This document shows positions 63,451 to 64,000 of a stretch of 64,000 bases of DNA, piece after piece. The DNA is taken from contig NZ_JADCKB010000014.1 of the NCBI RefSeq assembly GCF_014982785.1, positions 1 through 64,000 on the forward strand, read 5' to 3'. Every line of letters starts with the position of its first letter. Within the stretch, counting starts at the first letter, position 1. Both the position numbers and the translations under genes were made by a program. The notes below the pieces were generated by a model that had not been told where the DNA came from, ran no database searches, and saw only the letters and a list, made by a program, of their open reading frames with translations. The stretch comes from Ructibacterium gallinarum (GTDB lineage Bacteria; Bacillota; Clostridia; Monoglobales; Monoglobaceae).

Positions 63451-64000
63451 TTATTTCTCTGTTAACCACACCTGCATTTCCGTTTCTCCGCGATTTGCAA
63501 ATGCAAAATATGGAATTAATTTTACAGGTATTTCCTCCCATTCATCCTGTGCAGGATAATAAAGCCGGTTATTTCCTCGTGTCTTAAAAGCATGGCCTAC
63601 AAGCACAGGTAATATCCATTCTGATTCCTGCAGTTGATACTGAGCTGATGGGTTTAACCGTATTGCCGCCACATCGTCACCGTTGTCTATACCTTCTGCA
63701 CAATAAACTACCGGGCCCCTCATAACCGCTATTTTTCCTGCATCCGCATGGACTCGTGCATTCGCACGATATGCAGTAACTGGCATTTCAAATGAAATGC
63801 GCACTTCTTCCTCGTGATTTTCGATTGGGATATATGCATATCCATTTTTCATCTCATATTCATGGTCTATGCTAAATTTTTTACACCAAAAAGGAATTCG
63901 TACTGCTACATATTTTTGCGGCACACAAAGCCGTAAAAATACCTCTCCGTTACAAGGATATTCCGTTTTCTGCTGTACTTGCATGTTGTCAACAGACATT
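63451..64000 (-). CDS. GH127-type beta-L-arabinofuranosidase-like protein, C-terminal part (partial)
   Basis: Only the last 182 or so residues lie in the window; the frame is open at the right edge. The visible part is the C-terminal beta-sandwich of GH127/DUF1680 proteins: LRLCVPQKYVAVRIPFWC, KIAVMRGPVVYCAEGIDN, and the closing VKLIPYFAFANRGETEMQVW. These enzymes release L-arabinofuranose or related sugars, mostly in the cytosol. The catalytic domain is outside the window, so activity cannot be judged. It suggests another carbohydrate locus continues to the right. Confidence 0.8.
   Translation of the reverse strand, partial: MSVDNMQVQQKTEYPCNGEVFLRLCVPQKYVAVRIPFWCKKFSIDHEYEMKNGYAYIPIENHEEEVRISFEMPVTAYRANARVHADAGKIAVMRGPVVYCAEGIDNGDDVAAIRLNPSAQYQLQESEWILPVLVGHAFKTRGNNRLYYPAQDEWEEIPVKLIPYFAFANRGETEMQVWLTEK

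Overview
The window looks like a chromosome segment of an anaerobic, spore-forming Clostridia-type Firmicute. The evidence is Spo0A without the usual Bacillus neighbours, SpoIID, a YlmC/YmxH-family protein, strong AGGAGG ribosome sites with TTG starts in places, SLH-anchored surface proteins, and an aconitase/isocitrate dehydrogenase pair of clostridial size. The genus cannot be fixed from this sequence.

Regions. (1) 1-6407, plus strand: a Ser/Thr phospho-signalling cluster. It holds the end of a transmembrane Hanks-type kinase with an outer glycan-binding-like domain, two PP2C phosphatases, three FHA proteins (one fused to a trypsin-like protease, one to a vWA domain) and an M15-type lipoprotein peptidase. 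(2) 6582-15376: a very Cys-rich protein with a sporulation-like promoter, an EF-G paralogue, a LysR regulator facing a split chromate transporter pair, and an acn-icd operon. (3) 15428-39351, minus strand: a Gram-positive uronic-acid polysaccharide utilisation locus. It has a giant SLH-anchored heparinase II/III-like lyase, an SLH protein, two ABC permeases, a solute-binding lipoprotein, a YesM/YesN-type two-component system, a cytosolic heparinase II/III-like lyase, a DNRLRE/Ig-like secreted protein and a GH88 hydrolase. The likely flow is: surface lyase cuts the polymer, the ABC importer takes up oligosaccharides, the cytosolic lyase shortens them, and GH88 removes the unsaturated uronate. 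No importer ATPase is encoded, so a shared one elsewhere is expected.

(4) 40138-48885: core genes, namely ylmC-like, a coiled-coil protein, coaD, rsmD, a probable 6S RNA, a cytidylate-kinase-like gene, spoIID, rpsF-ssb-rpsR and an ileS of the eukaryote-like (type 2) class. (5) 48886-52557: an array of hairpins, an AraC-type regulator, spo0A, then a 1.3 kb gene-free stretch with a structured, possibly RNA-coding block and two perfect CopY/BlaI-type operator boxes without a cognate gene. (6) 52558-64000: a 2776-residue SLH-anchored repeat protein with two tandem promoters and a terminator-like hairpin in its leader, a decayed IS3 transposase, an intact single-ORF IS3 transposase, tRNA-Asn and the end of a GH127-type gene. 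The clustering of giant surface gene, IS3 copies of two ages and a tRNA suggests an accessory island.
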